DNA from: Oscillospiraceae bacterium | GTDB taxonomy: Bacteria; Bacillota; Clostridia; Oscillospirales; UBA644 | DNA length: 19,268 nucleotides | Direction of reading: 5' to 3' | Assembly: GCA_015067385.1 (NCBI GenBank) | Contig: SVMP01000018.1 | Location: 1-19,268, forward strand | Shown here: piece after piece, positions 6,353 through 14,274 of the stretch | Layout: every line of letters starts with the position of its first letter | Position numbering within the stretch: position 1 is the first letter of the stretch | Notes under the pieces: model-generated | What the model saw: the letters and a program-made list of their open reading frames with translations, nothing else | Databases searched by the model: none | Told to the model about the DNA's origin: nothing | Made by a program: the position numbers and the translations under genes

Positions 6353-7438
6353 ATGGATAAGAAAATCAGAATCGGTATAATCGGATGCGGCGGAATCGCA
6401 AACGGTAAACACATGCCTTCTCTTGCAAAACTCAAAAATGTAGAAATGGTTGCGTTTTGCGATATTGTTCTTGAAAGAGCAGAAGAAGCTGCAAAGAAAT
6501 ACGGAACAGAAGACGCAAAGGTTTATGTTGACTACAAAGAATTGCTCAAAGATAACACTATTGATGTTATTCATGTTTGTACCCCCAATAAATCCCATGC
6601 GCCCATTTCTATTGCAGCTCTTGAATCCGGTAAGCATGTAATGTGTGAAAAACCCATGGCTAAAACTGCTGCCGATGCACGAGCAATGCTCGAAGCAGCA
6701 AAGAGAACCGGTAAAAAGCTCACTATCGGATATCAGAACAGACAGAGAAAAGAAATCCGTCATCTTAAAACTCTTTGTGACGACGGTGTTCTCGGTAAGA
6801 TCTATTTCGGTAAAGCTCATGCAATCAGAAGACGTGCAGTTCCTACTTGGGGCGTTTTCATGAACGAAGAAGAACAGGGCGGCGGACCGCTTATTGATAT
6901 CGGCACCCATGCTCTCGACCTTACTCTTTGGATGATGAACAATTACGAGGTTGAATCCGTTACCGGTAACTGTCATTACGAACTCGGTAAACGTCCTAAC
7001 AGTGCTAATGCTTGGGGCCCCTGGAATCCCGATGAATATACTGTTGAAGACTCCGCATTCGGTTTTATAAAAATGAAAAACGGTGCAACAATAATCCTCG
7101 AATCAAGCTGGGCAATCAATCTTGTAGATTCCAGAGAAGCAACATGTACTCTTGCAGGTACAGAAGCGGGTGCAGACTTCTTTGACGGTATGCGTATAAA
7201 CGGTGAAGAATACTCTAAACTTTACGTTAAAAAGATCGATATGAACACCGCAGGTGTTGACTTCTACGAAGGTGTAAGCGGAGACGATGCTTCACTTCTT
7301 GACATGGCACAGTGGATCGATGCTGTTGTAAACGATAAAGATCCCACCGTTCTTCCCGAACAGGCTCTTGTTGTAAGTGAAATCCTCGAAGCTATATACA
7401 CTTCTTATAAAACAGGCAAGACTGTATATTTTGATTGA
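6353..7438 (+). CDS. Gfo/Idh/MocA-family NAD(P)-dependent oxidoreductase
   Basis: A 361-residue cytoplasmic dehydrogenase with an N-terminal Rossmann domain (about 5-125) and a C-terminal substrate domain. The nucleotide-binding loop is GCGGIANGKHMP (11-22). The catalytic lysine is K100 in the family signature EKP, and GGGPLIDIGTHALD (176-189) supplies D182 and H186 near the active site. Family members usually oxidise or reduce a hydroxyl of a sugar, inositol or their derivatives; the substrate here cannot be read from sequence. It has a full-consensus promoter and a strong Shine-Dalgarno TAAGGAG 8 bases before the ATG, implying high expression. pth begins 6 bases after its stop, so an abundant metabolic enzyme appears to head an operon of information-processing genes. 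Confidence 0.9.
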   Translation: MDKKIRIGIIGCGGIANGKHMPSLAKLKNVEMVAFCDIVLERAEEAAKKYGTEDAKVYVDYKELLKDNTIDVIHVCTPNKSHAPISIAALESGKHVMCEKPMAKTAADARAMLEAAKRTGKKLTIGYQNRQRKEIRHLKTLCDDGVLGKIYFGKAHAIRRRAVPTWGVFMNEEEQGGGPLIDIGTHALDLTLWMMNNYEVESVTGNCHYELGKRPNSANAWGPWNPDEYTVEDSAFGFIKMKNGATIILESSWAINLVDSREATCTLAGTEAGADFFDGMRINGEEYSKLYVKKIDMNTAGVDFYEGVSGDDASLLDMAQWIDAVVNDKDPTVLPEQALVVSEILEAIYTSYKTGKTVYFD

Positions 7439-7444
7439 TCAACT

Positions 7445-8008
7445 ATGGACTATATAATCGTAGGTCTCGGTAATCCCGGTAAACAATATGAATATACAAG
7501 GCATAATGTCGGTTGGCTTGCCGTAGACTATATAACGAGAAAACTTGGCATTAAAATAAATAAACTGAAATTTAAATCTCTTTGCGGAGAGGCTAATATT
7601 AACGGTAAAAAAGTTCTCTTTCTTAAGCCTCAAACATATATGAACCTCTCCGGAGAGGCTGTTGTTGCTGCTGCAGGTTTTTATAAAGTACCAACCGAAA
7701 ATATTCTTGTTTTGTGTGATGATATAGCTTTGCCATCAAACAAACTCAGAATAAGACGTCAAGGAAGCGACGGCGGTCATCGAGGTTTAAGAAGTATTAT
7801 AACTTTATTGGGTTCAGATCGTTTTCCTCGTCTGAAAATCGGCGTATCGGACAGAGAAAATCCTAAAATGGATCTGAAAGATTGGGTCGTAGGCGACTTT
7901 TCAGATAAAGAACTCGACGAACTTGATAAAATACTTCCCGATATTTATGATATTGCCGATTTATTTGTTTCAAACAATTTAGATAAAGCGATGGCTAAAT
8001 ACAATTAA
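7445..8008 (+). CDS. pth: Peptidyl-tRNA hydrolase
   Basis: A 187-residue enzyme that cleaves peptidyl-tRNA dropped by ribosomes, recycling tRNA. Core residues of bacterial Pth are present: N10 in GLGNPG, catalytic H20 in TRHNVGW, N67 in YMNLSG and D92 in the CDD motif. One differs: the GGHNGL motif reads GGHRGL, so R113 replaces the conserved asparagine (N114 in E. coli). Length is normal. The start ATG is 6 bases after the oxidoreductase stop with no clear Shine-Dalgarno, suggesting translation by coupling. mfd starts 9 bases downstream, giving the pth-mfd order familiar from Bacillus subtilis and other Firmicutes. Confidence 0.95.
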   Translation: MDYIIVGLGNPGKQYEYTRHNVGWLAVDYITRKLGIKINKLKFKSLCGEANINGKKVLFLKPQTYMNLSGEAVVAAAGFYKVPTENILVLCDDIALPSNKLRIRRQGSDGGHRGLRSIITLLGSDRFPRLKIGVSDRENPKMDLKDWVVGDFSDKELDELDKILPDIYDIADLFVSNNLDKAMAKYN

Positions 8009-8017
8009 GGTGAAATC

Positions 8018-11000
8018 TTGAACAGTACAATATCTTTTTTGAAAAAACTTGAAGGTTATCACGAACTCTATGATGCCGCGGCAGGAAAAAAATCTGTCGC
8101 GGTATTTGGTGTTGATGTGCATAAAGCATATTTTTCAGCATTATTATGTGAAGAACTAAACAAAAAGGCTTTTATTATCGTTCCCGATGATGCAACGGCT
8201 CGTATTGTTCGTGAGATAATGGATTCCGAGGTTGGGAAATCACTTCTTTTTCCTTCAAAAGACTATAATTTCCGAAATGTAGAAAGTGTTTCTCGTTTTG
8301 ATGAAAACAAAAGAATAGAAACGCTTTCATTTATCAGGAAAAAAGATTTTTCGTCAGTCATTATTCCCGCAGATGCATTATGTTCTCTTGTTATCCATCC
8401 CGATGATTTTACAGAATTTGAAATTACTTGCGGGGACACCGTTAATTTTGATGAACTACCTCAAAAGCTTATTAAAATGGGGTATGAATTCTTCTCAACA
8501 GTAGAAGGTCCTGGACAGTTTTCCGTAAGAGGTGGTATTGTTGACATATTCCCTCCCAGCGAAGAAGCGCCTTACAGGCTTGAATTCTTTGGGGATGATG
8601 TTGACAGCATTTCGCTTTTTGATATAAATACTCAACGACGGACAGAAATGAAAGATACTGTTCGCATTACACCTGCCCAGGAATGTTCGGATTCTCTTAT
8701 CGAACGTTTAAAACAGGAACTTGAACCTATAAAAAATAACAGTTTCACACAAAAGGATTACGAATTGTTAAACCAGGGGATCATTCCTGCTCATGACAGA
8801 TATTTCCCTGCTAAATTTAATAAAAAGGCAAATATTTTAAATTATGCTACAGACGAAGATCTTATTTTTGTTTTTAATTGGCAGGCTGTCAGAGAAAGAA
8901 TTCAGGGATTTTGTTTCAGAATAAACGAAGATATAAAAGCTCTTGTAGACGAGGGATATGCTTTTCTGAATGCAGATTATTATATCGGTCTTGATGAAAT
9001 AGAACAGTCATTGTTTCATCCTATAGTTATGGAAACATTGCCTTGCTCTGTTCAAGGTATTCCGTTGGATAAGCTAATTAATATTCGTCTTTACCCAACA
9101 ACTGTTTCTTCAATGATGATCTTACGCGACGAGATAGAAGAACATTTAAATGAAGGAACAAGTGTTTACATTCTTGCGAACGATTTCAGACATGCTGACG
9201 AGATAAAAAAAGATTTCGGGTTAAAAAACAATCTTATTGTAATGCCCGGAGTTATACCTTTTGGTTTCAATGCTCCGGATATAAAGACGGTTGTCTATTC
9301 TTATAAAAATATCGGTCGATCTGAAAACAATAAGAAAATAAGATCACGTTACGAACGCGGAGAAAAGATCAAAAGCTTTTCGGATATACACACCGGTGAT
9401 TATGTCGTTCATTCAAATTACGGTATCGGTATTTATGAAGGTATCCATAAAGTTGAATCACAAGGTGTTATAAAAGATTACATTAAAATCAAATATTCCG
9501 GAACAGATGTTTTATATATACCGTGCGACCGTCTCGATCAGATATCAAAATATATCAGCGCAGATACGGACGTTAAGGTAAAGCTTAACAAATTGGGCGG
9601 AACCGAATGGCAAAAGACAAAACAAAGGGTAAAAAAGGCTGTTCAGGACCTTGCAAAAAAACTAATAGCACTTTACGGGCAGAGGGTTAAACTCAAAGGA
9701 TATCAATTTTCTCCGGACAACGAATGGCAACGTGATTTTGAGGCATGTTTCGAATTTGAAGAAACAGAAGACCAACTCCGTTGTATCAACGAGATAAAAA
9801 AAGATATGGAGTCAGATCACCCGATGGATCGCCTTCTGTGCGGTGATGTGGGTTTCGGCAAAACAGAAGTGGCAATGAGGGCGGTATTTAAATGCGTAAT
9901 GGATGCCAAACAAGCCGTTATTCTTGCACCCACCACAATACTTGCGCTTCAGCATTATAATACGATCTTACGTCGTTTTTACGGATATCCGATAAATATC
10001 GAATTACTTTCGAGATTCAGAACTCCCAAACAGCAGGAAGCGATCATCTCAAAGCTAAAAAAAGGTCAAATAGATGTTGTAATCGGCACACACAGACTTG
10101 TTCAGAAAGATATAGCTTTTAAGGATCTCGGTCTTGTTGTTATCGATGAGGAACAGCGTTTCGGTGTAGCTCACAAGGAATATTTAAAAGAATTGGCTCC
10201 TAAAGCGGACTTTTTATCTTTATCAGCAACCCCGATCCCTCGAACATTGAATATGTCACTTTCCGGAATACGAGATATTTCAATGCTCAACGAAGCTCCT
10301 CACAATCGTTTTCCTGTTACAACGTATGTCTCTGAATATGATCTCGGGATCATATCTGATGCAATCAAACGAGAAATATCAAGAGGGGGACAATGTTTTT
10401 ATTTACACAACAGAATAGAGTCGATATATAAAACCGCTTCATTACTTGAAGAAAAAACAGGTGCAAGGATCCGCGTGGCTCACGGTAAGATGTCTAAAGA
10501 GGAACTTGCTCGAATATGGGAAGATCTTACGAATAAAGAAATCGATGTTCTTGTTTGTACTACCATAATAGAAACAGGTGTGGATGTTCCTAACTGCAAC
10601 ACTCTTATAATAGAAGACGCAGATAAAATGGGACTTGCACAGCTTCACCAAATAAGAGGTAGGGTAGGGCGTACAGACAGAAGAGCGTATGCTTATTTTA
10701 TGTTCAGAAAAGGCAAAACTCTTTCTTCTGATGCTTATAAACGCCTTATGACAATAAGAGAATTCACTGAATTCGGGTCAGGTCTTAAGATCGCAATGAG
10801 AGACCTTGAGATAAGAGGAGCCGGCGATATACTCGGTGCTGAGCAATCGGGGCATCTTGTTACTGTCGGATTTGATATGTATATGAAACTGCTTGAAGAT
10901 GCGGTCGCCGAAGAAAAAGGTGAAAAACATATAAATCGTGAATGCTCCATCGATGTAAAAATAGATGCCTATATTCCTGATTCATATATTGCAAACGGAG

Positions 11001-11353
11001 AAACAAGAATTGAGATATATAAAATGATCTCTTGTGTTTTAAACGACGAGGATTATTCCGATGTTCTTGACGAACTTATTGATAGGTTCGGTGATCCTCC
11101 CAAGCAAGTAATTCAACTTCTCAATGTTGCAAAATTAAGAGCTCAGGCTGCAGAAAAGGGTGTTTCCGAAATTAAAGAAGCAGACGGTCGTTTGCTGTTT
11201 TTCTTTGCAGAACAACTTCCGCTTGAAAAAATACCGGATATGACCGCTAAATTCAAAGGAAAGCTACTTTTCAGCGCAGGAACTAAACCTTATTTTACTT
11301 TGAAATCATCAAACTATATGAAAGATATTGAAATATTCGTCAACAGTCTTTGA
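8018..11353 (+). CDS. mfd: Transcription-repair coupling factor Mfd
   Basis: A 1111-residue DNA translocase that removes RNA polymerase stalled at lesions and recruits nucleotide excision repair. The N-terminal UvrB-like module is marked by GQFSVRGGIVDIFPPSEEAP near residue 168. The CarD-like RNA-polymerase interaction domain lies around 453-510, with HTGDYVVHSNYGIGIYEG. The superfamily 2 motor follows: Walker A GDVGFGKTE near 606, DEEQ near 709, SATPIPRTL near 737, and RGRVGRTDRRAY near 876. The C-terminal regulatory domain occupies about 980-1111. Full length for the family. The start is TTG 8018, supported by Shine-Dalgarno AAGGTGA (8007-8013) 4 bases upstream. Co-transcribed with pth. No GC-rich terminator hairpin follows the stop. 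Confidence 0.97.
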   Translation: MNSTISFLKKLEGYHELYDAAAGKKSVAVFGVDVHKAYFSALLCEELNKKAFIIVPDDATARIVREIMDSEVGKSLLFPSKDYNFRNVESVSRFDENKRIETLSFIRKKDFSSVIIPADALCSLVIHPDDFTEFEITCGDTVNFDELPQKLIKMGYEFFSTVEGPGQFSVRGGIVDIFPPSEEAPYRLEFFGDDVDSISLFDINTQRRTEMKDTVRITPAQECSDSLIERLKQELEPIKNNSFTQKDYELLNQGIIPAHDRYFPAKFNKKANILNYATDEDLIFVFNWQAVRERIQGFCFRINEDIKALVDEGYAFLNADYYIGLDEIEQSLFHPIVMETLPCSVQGIPLDKLINIRLYPTTVSSMMILRDEIEEHLNEGTSVYILANDFRHADEIKKDFGLKNNLIVMPGVIPFGFNAPDIKTVVYSYKNIGRSENNKKIRSRYERGEKIKSFSDIHTGDYVVHSNYGIGIYEGIHKVESQGVIKDYIKIKYSGTDVLYIPCDRLDQISKYISADTDVKVKLNKLGGTEWQKTKQRVKKAVQDLAKKLIALYGQRVKLKGYQFSPDNEWQRDFEACFEFEETEDQLRCINEIKKDMESDHPMDRLLCGDVGFGKTEVAMRAVFKCVMDAKQAVILAPTTILALQHYNTILRRFYGYPINIELLSRFRTPKQQEAIISKLKKGQIDVVIGTHRLVQKDIAFKDLGLVVIDEEQRFGVAHKEYLKELAPKADFLSLSATPIPRTLNMSLSGIRDISMLNEAPHNRFPVTTYVSEYDLGIISDAIKREISRGGQCFYLHNRIESIYKTASLLEEKTGARIRVAHGKMSKEELARIWEDLTNKEIDVLVCTTIIETGVDVPNCNTLIIEDADKMGLAQLHQIRGRVGRTDRRAYAYFMFRKGKTLSSDAYKRLMTIREFTEFGSGLKIAMRDLEIRGAGDILGAEQSGHLVTVGFDMYMKLLEDAVAEEKGEKHINRECSIDVKIDAYIPDSYIANGETRIEIYKMISCVLNDEDYSDVLDELIDRFGDPPKQVIQLLNVAKLRAQAAEKGVSEIKEADGRLLFFFAEQLPLEKIPDMTAKFKGKLLFSAGTKPYFTLKSSNYMKDIEIFVNSL

Positions 11354-11398
11354 ATGCGGCAGAGTTGAAAAATTATTTTTATATTTTATATTTTTCTA

Positions 11399-11427
11399 TA
11401 GACTTAATCGTTTTTTTATGCTATAAT
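11399..11427 (+). promoter_or_regulatory. Promoter of the lipoprotein chaperone gene
   Basis: -35 TAGACT (four of six consensus bases), a 17-base spacer, TATAAT (11422-11427) preceded by TGC. The weak -35 is offset by an extended -10. A start near 11434 gives a leader of about 38 bases with Shine-Dalgarno CGGAGG. Confidence 0.65.
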
Positions 11428-11471
11428 TATCAAAAAATAAATAAAGTAGAAAGACACTCTCGGAGGAACAA

Positions 11472-12632
11472 ATGAAAAGAATTAAAACAATCTCCGTTAT
11501 TGTGTTGTTATCAATGATACTTGCAATGCTCTCTTCTTGCGCAAATGTATCATATATAGCAACTGTAGATAACGAAAAATTACCTGTAGGTCCGTATGCA
11601 TTTTATGCATATTATACAAGAGACAGCTATCAGTCAAATCTCTCATATTACGGTGTTACGGATTTCACATCTGCTCTCACGGAACAAGCAGATTCAAGCG
11701 GTGTTAAGCTGTATGACTATATAATGCAGGAGACAAAATCAAGCTATATTCAGCACCTTATTACCGAACGCAAATTTGAAGAATACGGTCTTTCGTTAAC
11801 AGAAGATCAATTAGCTGCTCTTGATAAAACTTTCCAGGAATCTTGGGTCGATGCAAACGGAATAGAAAAATTTACCGAAATTTGCAAAACCCTTGAACTT
11901 ACAAGTGCAGAATTTAAAAATATGATTTCTGTTTCTTATAAAAACACTCAGCTTATGGAATATCTCTTTGGTGAGGGTGGAATATACGAAATTAACGAAG
12001 ATGAACTTCGAAATAAATATGCTGATGGATATGAACGCTTCAGATATATTGCTATTTCAAAAGTTGACGCTTCCGGTAATATGCTTACAACCGACGAACT
12101 TATCGCTAAGAAAGCTTTGGTTGATGCAGCGTACCAAAGAGCTGTTGACGGAGAAGATTTCGGTGCATTGATTGCTGAGTATTCAGATGATTATCTTACA
12201 ATTACAGATGATCTCACTGAAGAACAGAAAACAGCATATGAAGCTTCCAACAAACAGGCTTGTGAAGACGGTCTTGTAATCGATAAAAACGGCATATTTA
12301 ATTATGAATATTATATGTATTACAACTATGTAATTGATTCCAATATTGTAAATGCTGTATTTTCTGACACTATGGCAGAAGGCGATGTTAAATCTCTTGA
12401 ACTTTCTACTGCTTTTTGGATCATCCAAAAATGCGATAAAAACGAAAAAGAAGATTATTTTGAATCCAAGAGATCTCTTATCTATAATGAAATAGCATCT
12501 CCTATATTAGAAGAACTCTTTACAGAATGGGAAAATGAACTCCTCATTACTTTTAACGAAGCTGCTGTAAATAAATATGATCCCAGAAAGATCAGTCCTC
12601 TTTTTATTACATCCACAAATGCGGTAAAATAA
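11472..12632 (+). CDS. SurA/PrsA-like lipoprotein, probable extracytoplasmic foldase or chaperone
   Basis: A 386-residue lipoprotein. Residues 1-22 form a signal peptide (basic MKRIK, then a hydrophobic stretch) ending at lipobox LSSC, with C23 as the lipidated cysteine. Residues 24-185 are a helical, SurA-N-like chaperone region. Residues 188-322 resemble a parvulin PPIase fold: ERFRYIAIS, then ALVDAAYQRAVDGEDFGALI ahead of AEYSDD, and later VFSDTMAEGDVKSLEL and FWIIQKCD. The middle is divergent, so isomerase activity is uncertain. It would sit outside the cytoplasmic membrane and help exported proteins fold. Shine-Dalgarno CGGAGG lies 6 bases before ATG. The gene directly follows mfd, as SurA/PrsA-type genes often do in Clostridia, but it has its own promoter and terminator. 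Confidence 0.8.
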   Translation: MKRIKTISVIVLLSMILAMLSSCANVSYIATVDNEKLPVGPYAFYAYYTRDSYQSNLSYYGVTDFTSALTEQADSSGVKLYDYIMQETKSSYIQHLITERKFEEYGLSLTEDQLAALDKTFQESWVDANGIEKFTEICKTLELTSAEFKNMISVSYKNTQLMEYLFGEGGIYEINEDELRNKYADGYERFRYIAISKVDASGNMLTTDELIAKKALVDAAYQRAVDGEDFGALIAEYSDDYLTITDDLTEEQKTAYEASNKQACEDGLVIDKNGIFNYEYYMYYNYVIDSNIVNAVFSDTMAEGDVKSLELSTAFWIIQKCDKNEKEDYFESKRSLIYNEIASPILEELFTEWENELLITFNEAAVNKYDPRKISPLFITSTNAVK

Positions 12633-12640
12633 AACAATCG

Positions 12641-12673
12641 GGAGTACGATGTTTGACGATCGTACTCCTTTTT
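12641..12673 (+). terminator. Rho-independent terminator after the lipoprotein gene
   Basis: Stem GGAGTACGAT (12641-12650) pairs perfectly with 12659-12668 around an 8-base loop, followed by five T. It starts 8 bases after the lipoprotein stop. Confidence 0.92.
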
Positions 12674-12706
12674 GTTAATCGATTTTTTATTGAGAAAAGC
12701 ACAGCA

Positions 12707-12870
12707 TTTACCTGTAAAGGTGTTTAGTTTTACGTAGATAGTTCCCCATGATTTCCACTAATTCAGCGCGTCGTATGAAATGAATTTATAATAATTTGTT
12801 TTGTAAAGAATATTGATTTTTCTCTTGATTTATCAATGTTTTTCGCGTGTAACGTAAAACGACTTTACAC
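12707..12870. promoter_or_regulatory. Intergenic region with repeated TTTAC/GTAAA half-sites upstream of the PLP enzyme gene
   Basis: This occupies most of the gap 12674-12903. Palindrome TTTAC-CT-GTAAA lies at 12707-12718. GTTTTACGT (12727-12735) is the exact reverse complement of ACGTAAAAC (12852-12860). GTGTAA (12847-12852) pairs with TTACAC (12865-12870). In all, TTTAC or GTAAA occurs six times (12707, 12714, 12729, 12803, 12854, 12864). A poor promoter candidate, TTGATT (12825-12830), 17 bases, TGTAAC (12848-12853), overlaps the last inverted repeat, as an operator would. The region could instead fold as a leader RNA. No coding sequence is evident. Confidence 0.4.
12830..12844 (-). repeat. 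15-base repeat containing AAACATTGA motif, copy 3
   Basis: TTATCAATGTTTTTC on the plus strand is identical to 14196-14210 upstream of pncB. It includes the 9-base motif in minus orientation (12833-12841). Confidence 0.55.
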
Positions 12871-12903
12871 TATATTTGCAATTTGAAAGGGGTTTATTTT
12901 TTT

Positions 12904-14106
12904 ATGAAATACGATTTTACAAGTATTATGGACAGGCACGGCAAAGATGCCATGGCTGTTGATGCATTGGGTCATGGATGGGCACCCGATGCGCCCAAAG
13001 AAGGTTTTGATGCGATTCCTATGTGGGTAGCAGATATGAACTTTCCAACTGTTCATACTGTTTGTGATGAAATTCAGAAACGAATATCCCATCCTGCTTT
13101 CGGTTATTTTTCCGTAAGAGATGAATATTACGATTCTATTATAAAGTGGCATAAAGAAAGAAACGGAATAGAAGATCTAAAAAAAGATTATATAGGTTAT
13201 GAGAATGGTGTATTGGGCGGGCTCCTATCAGCATTGTCCATTTTTTGCTCAAGAGGGGATAATGTTCTTGTTCATAATCCTGCGTATCTTGGTTTTACTT
13301 CTTCTTTAAAAAATGCCGGATACAATATTGTTTTTTCTCAGCTCGTTCAAGATGAAAACGGCATATGGCGAATGGATTATGCAGATATGGAAAAAAAGAT
13401 TATTGAAAACAATATTCACGCCGCTATTTTCTGCTCTCCGCATAATCCTACAGGTCGAGTCTGGGAAAAATATGAGATTGAAAAGACAATGGCATTGTAT
13501 GAAAAATATGATGTTTATGTTGTTTCCGACGAAATATGGTCCGATATAATTTTGGATGGACATAAGCATATCCCGACCCAATCAGTAAATGATGATGCAA
13601 AAAACCGTACAGTAGCACTTTATGCCCCTTCCAAAACTTTTAATTTGGCAGGAATGATCGGTGCATATCATATTATATATAACGATAGACTCCGAGACAG
13701 AGTAAATAAAGAAGAATCTCTCAGTCATTATAATTCAATGAATGTTCTTTCAATGTATGCGCTTATAGGTGCCTATAAAGATGAAGGACATGAATGGGTT
13801 GACGAATTATGTAAAGTCTTAACAAAGAATATAGATTTTGCATATAATTATATTAAAGAACATTTTCCTGACATTGATGTTATACGCCCGCAAGGTACAT
13901 ATATGTTGTTTATTGATTGCAAAAAATATCTTGAAAAAAATAATATAACATTAGCAGAGTTGTTGAAAAGAGGATGGGATGTTGGTGTAACATGGCAAGA
14001 TGGAACCCAGCATGGCGGAACAACACATATCAGGCTTAACTTAGCATTACCGCTTTCAAGGGTTGAAGAAGCGTTCAACCGAATGTCAACATACGTTTTT
14101 ATTTAA
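12904..14106 (+). CDS. MalY/PatB-type PLP-dependent C-S lyase or aminotransferase
   Basis: A 400-residue fold-type I PLP enzyme of the MalY/PatB subgroup, whose members are usually cystathionine or cysteine-S-conjugate beta-lyases. The cofactor lysine is K244 in APSKTFNLAG, D209 in SDEIWSD contacts the PLP ring nitrogen, and CSPHNPTGRVW (177-187) and R377 in THIRLNLA bind phosphate and substrate carboxylate. The N-terminal IPMWVADMNFPT is typical of MalY/PatB. Start ATG 12904 follows a Shine-Dalgarno-like GAAAGGGG about 11 bases upstream; the in-frame TTG at 12883 precedes that site and is less likely. It is a single-gene unit between two terminators. Likely role: release of sulfide or thiol from cystathionine or cysteine conjugates. 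A plain aminotransferase role is possible. Confidence 0.88.
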   Translation: MKYDFTSIMDRHGKDAMAVDALGHGWAPDAPKEGFDAIPMWVADMNFPTVHTVCDEIQKRISHPAFGYFSVRDEYYDSIIKWHKERNGIEDLKKDYIGYENGVLGGLLSALSIFCSRGDNVLVHNPAYLGFTSSLKNAGYNIVFSQLVQDENGIWRMDYADMEKKIIENNIHAAIFCSPHNPTGRVWEKYEIEKTMALYEKYDVYVVSDEIWSDIILDGHKHIPTQSVNDDAKNRTVALYAPSKTFNLAGMIGAYHIIYNDRLRDRVNKEESLSHYNSMNVLSMYALIGAYKDEGHEWVDELCKVLTKNIDFAYNYIKEHFPDIDVIRPQGTYMLFIDCKKYLEKNNITLAELLKRGWDVGVTWQDGTQHGGTTHIRLNLALPLSRVEEAFNRMSTYVFI

Positions 14107-14129
14107 TTTTTAAACAAAATACCATCAAG

Positions 14130-14170
14130 CAGACTGATTTTAACTATAAACAATCAGTCTGTTTTCTTTT
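14130..14170 (+). terminator. Rho-independent terminator after the PLP enzyme gene
   Basis: Stem CAGACTGATT (14130-14139) pairs perfectly with AATCAGTCTG (14152-14161) around a 12-base loop, followed by TTTTCTTTT. Confidence 0.9.
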
Positions 14171-14195
14171 GATTTGACAATAAAAAATTATGAAA

Positions 14196-14210
14196 TTATC
14201 AATGTTTTTC
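14196..14210 (-). repeat. 15-base repeat containing AAACATTGA motif, copy 4
   Basis: Identical to 12830-12844. It ends exactly one base before the -35 of the pncB promoter (14211), a usual place for an activator or upstream element. The 9-base motif is at 14199-14207 in minus orientation. Confidence 0.55.
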
Positions 14211-14251
14211 TTGACTTTTAGATGATGATTTGGTATAATAATAGGTATAAT
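14211..14251 (+). promoter_or_regulatory. pncB operon promoter with duplicated -10 element
   Basis: TTGACT (14211-14216), a 17-base spacer, TATAAT (14234-14239) preceded by TGG. A second GGTATAAT follows 12 bases later (14244-14251): 14232-14243 and 14244-14255 are tandem 12-base copies differing at one position. Initiation from the first -10 would be near 14246, about 29 bases before the pncB ATG. Confidence 0.8.
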
Positions 14252-14274
14252 AAAAATTTAGAAGGTATGATTGT

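Noticed and set aside
6269..6976. Minus-strand 235-codon open frame over the oxidoreductase gene
   Set aside because: It is cysteine- and phenylalanine-rich without domain features, overlaps conserved Gfo/Idh/MocA coding sequence, and covers the strong divergent promoter.
12883..12903. Upstream TTG start for the PLP enzyme
   Set aside because: It precedes the purine-rich ribosome-binding site and adds seven residues unlike the MalY/PatB N-terminus; ATG 12904 fits better.
12674..12903. T-box or known riboswitch upstream of the C-S lyase
   Set aside because: I could not find a T-box core sequence, a SAM or other riboswitch core, or an antiterminator/terminator pair near the start; only inverted repeats are visible.
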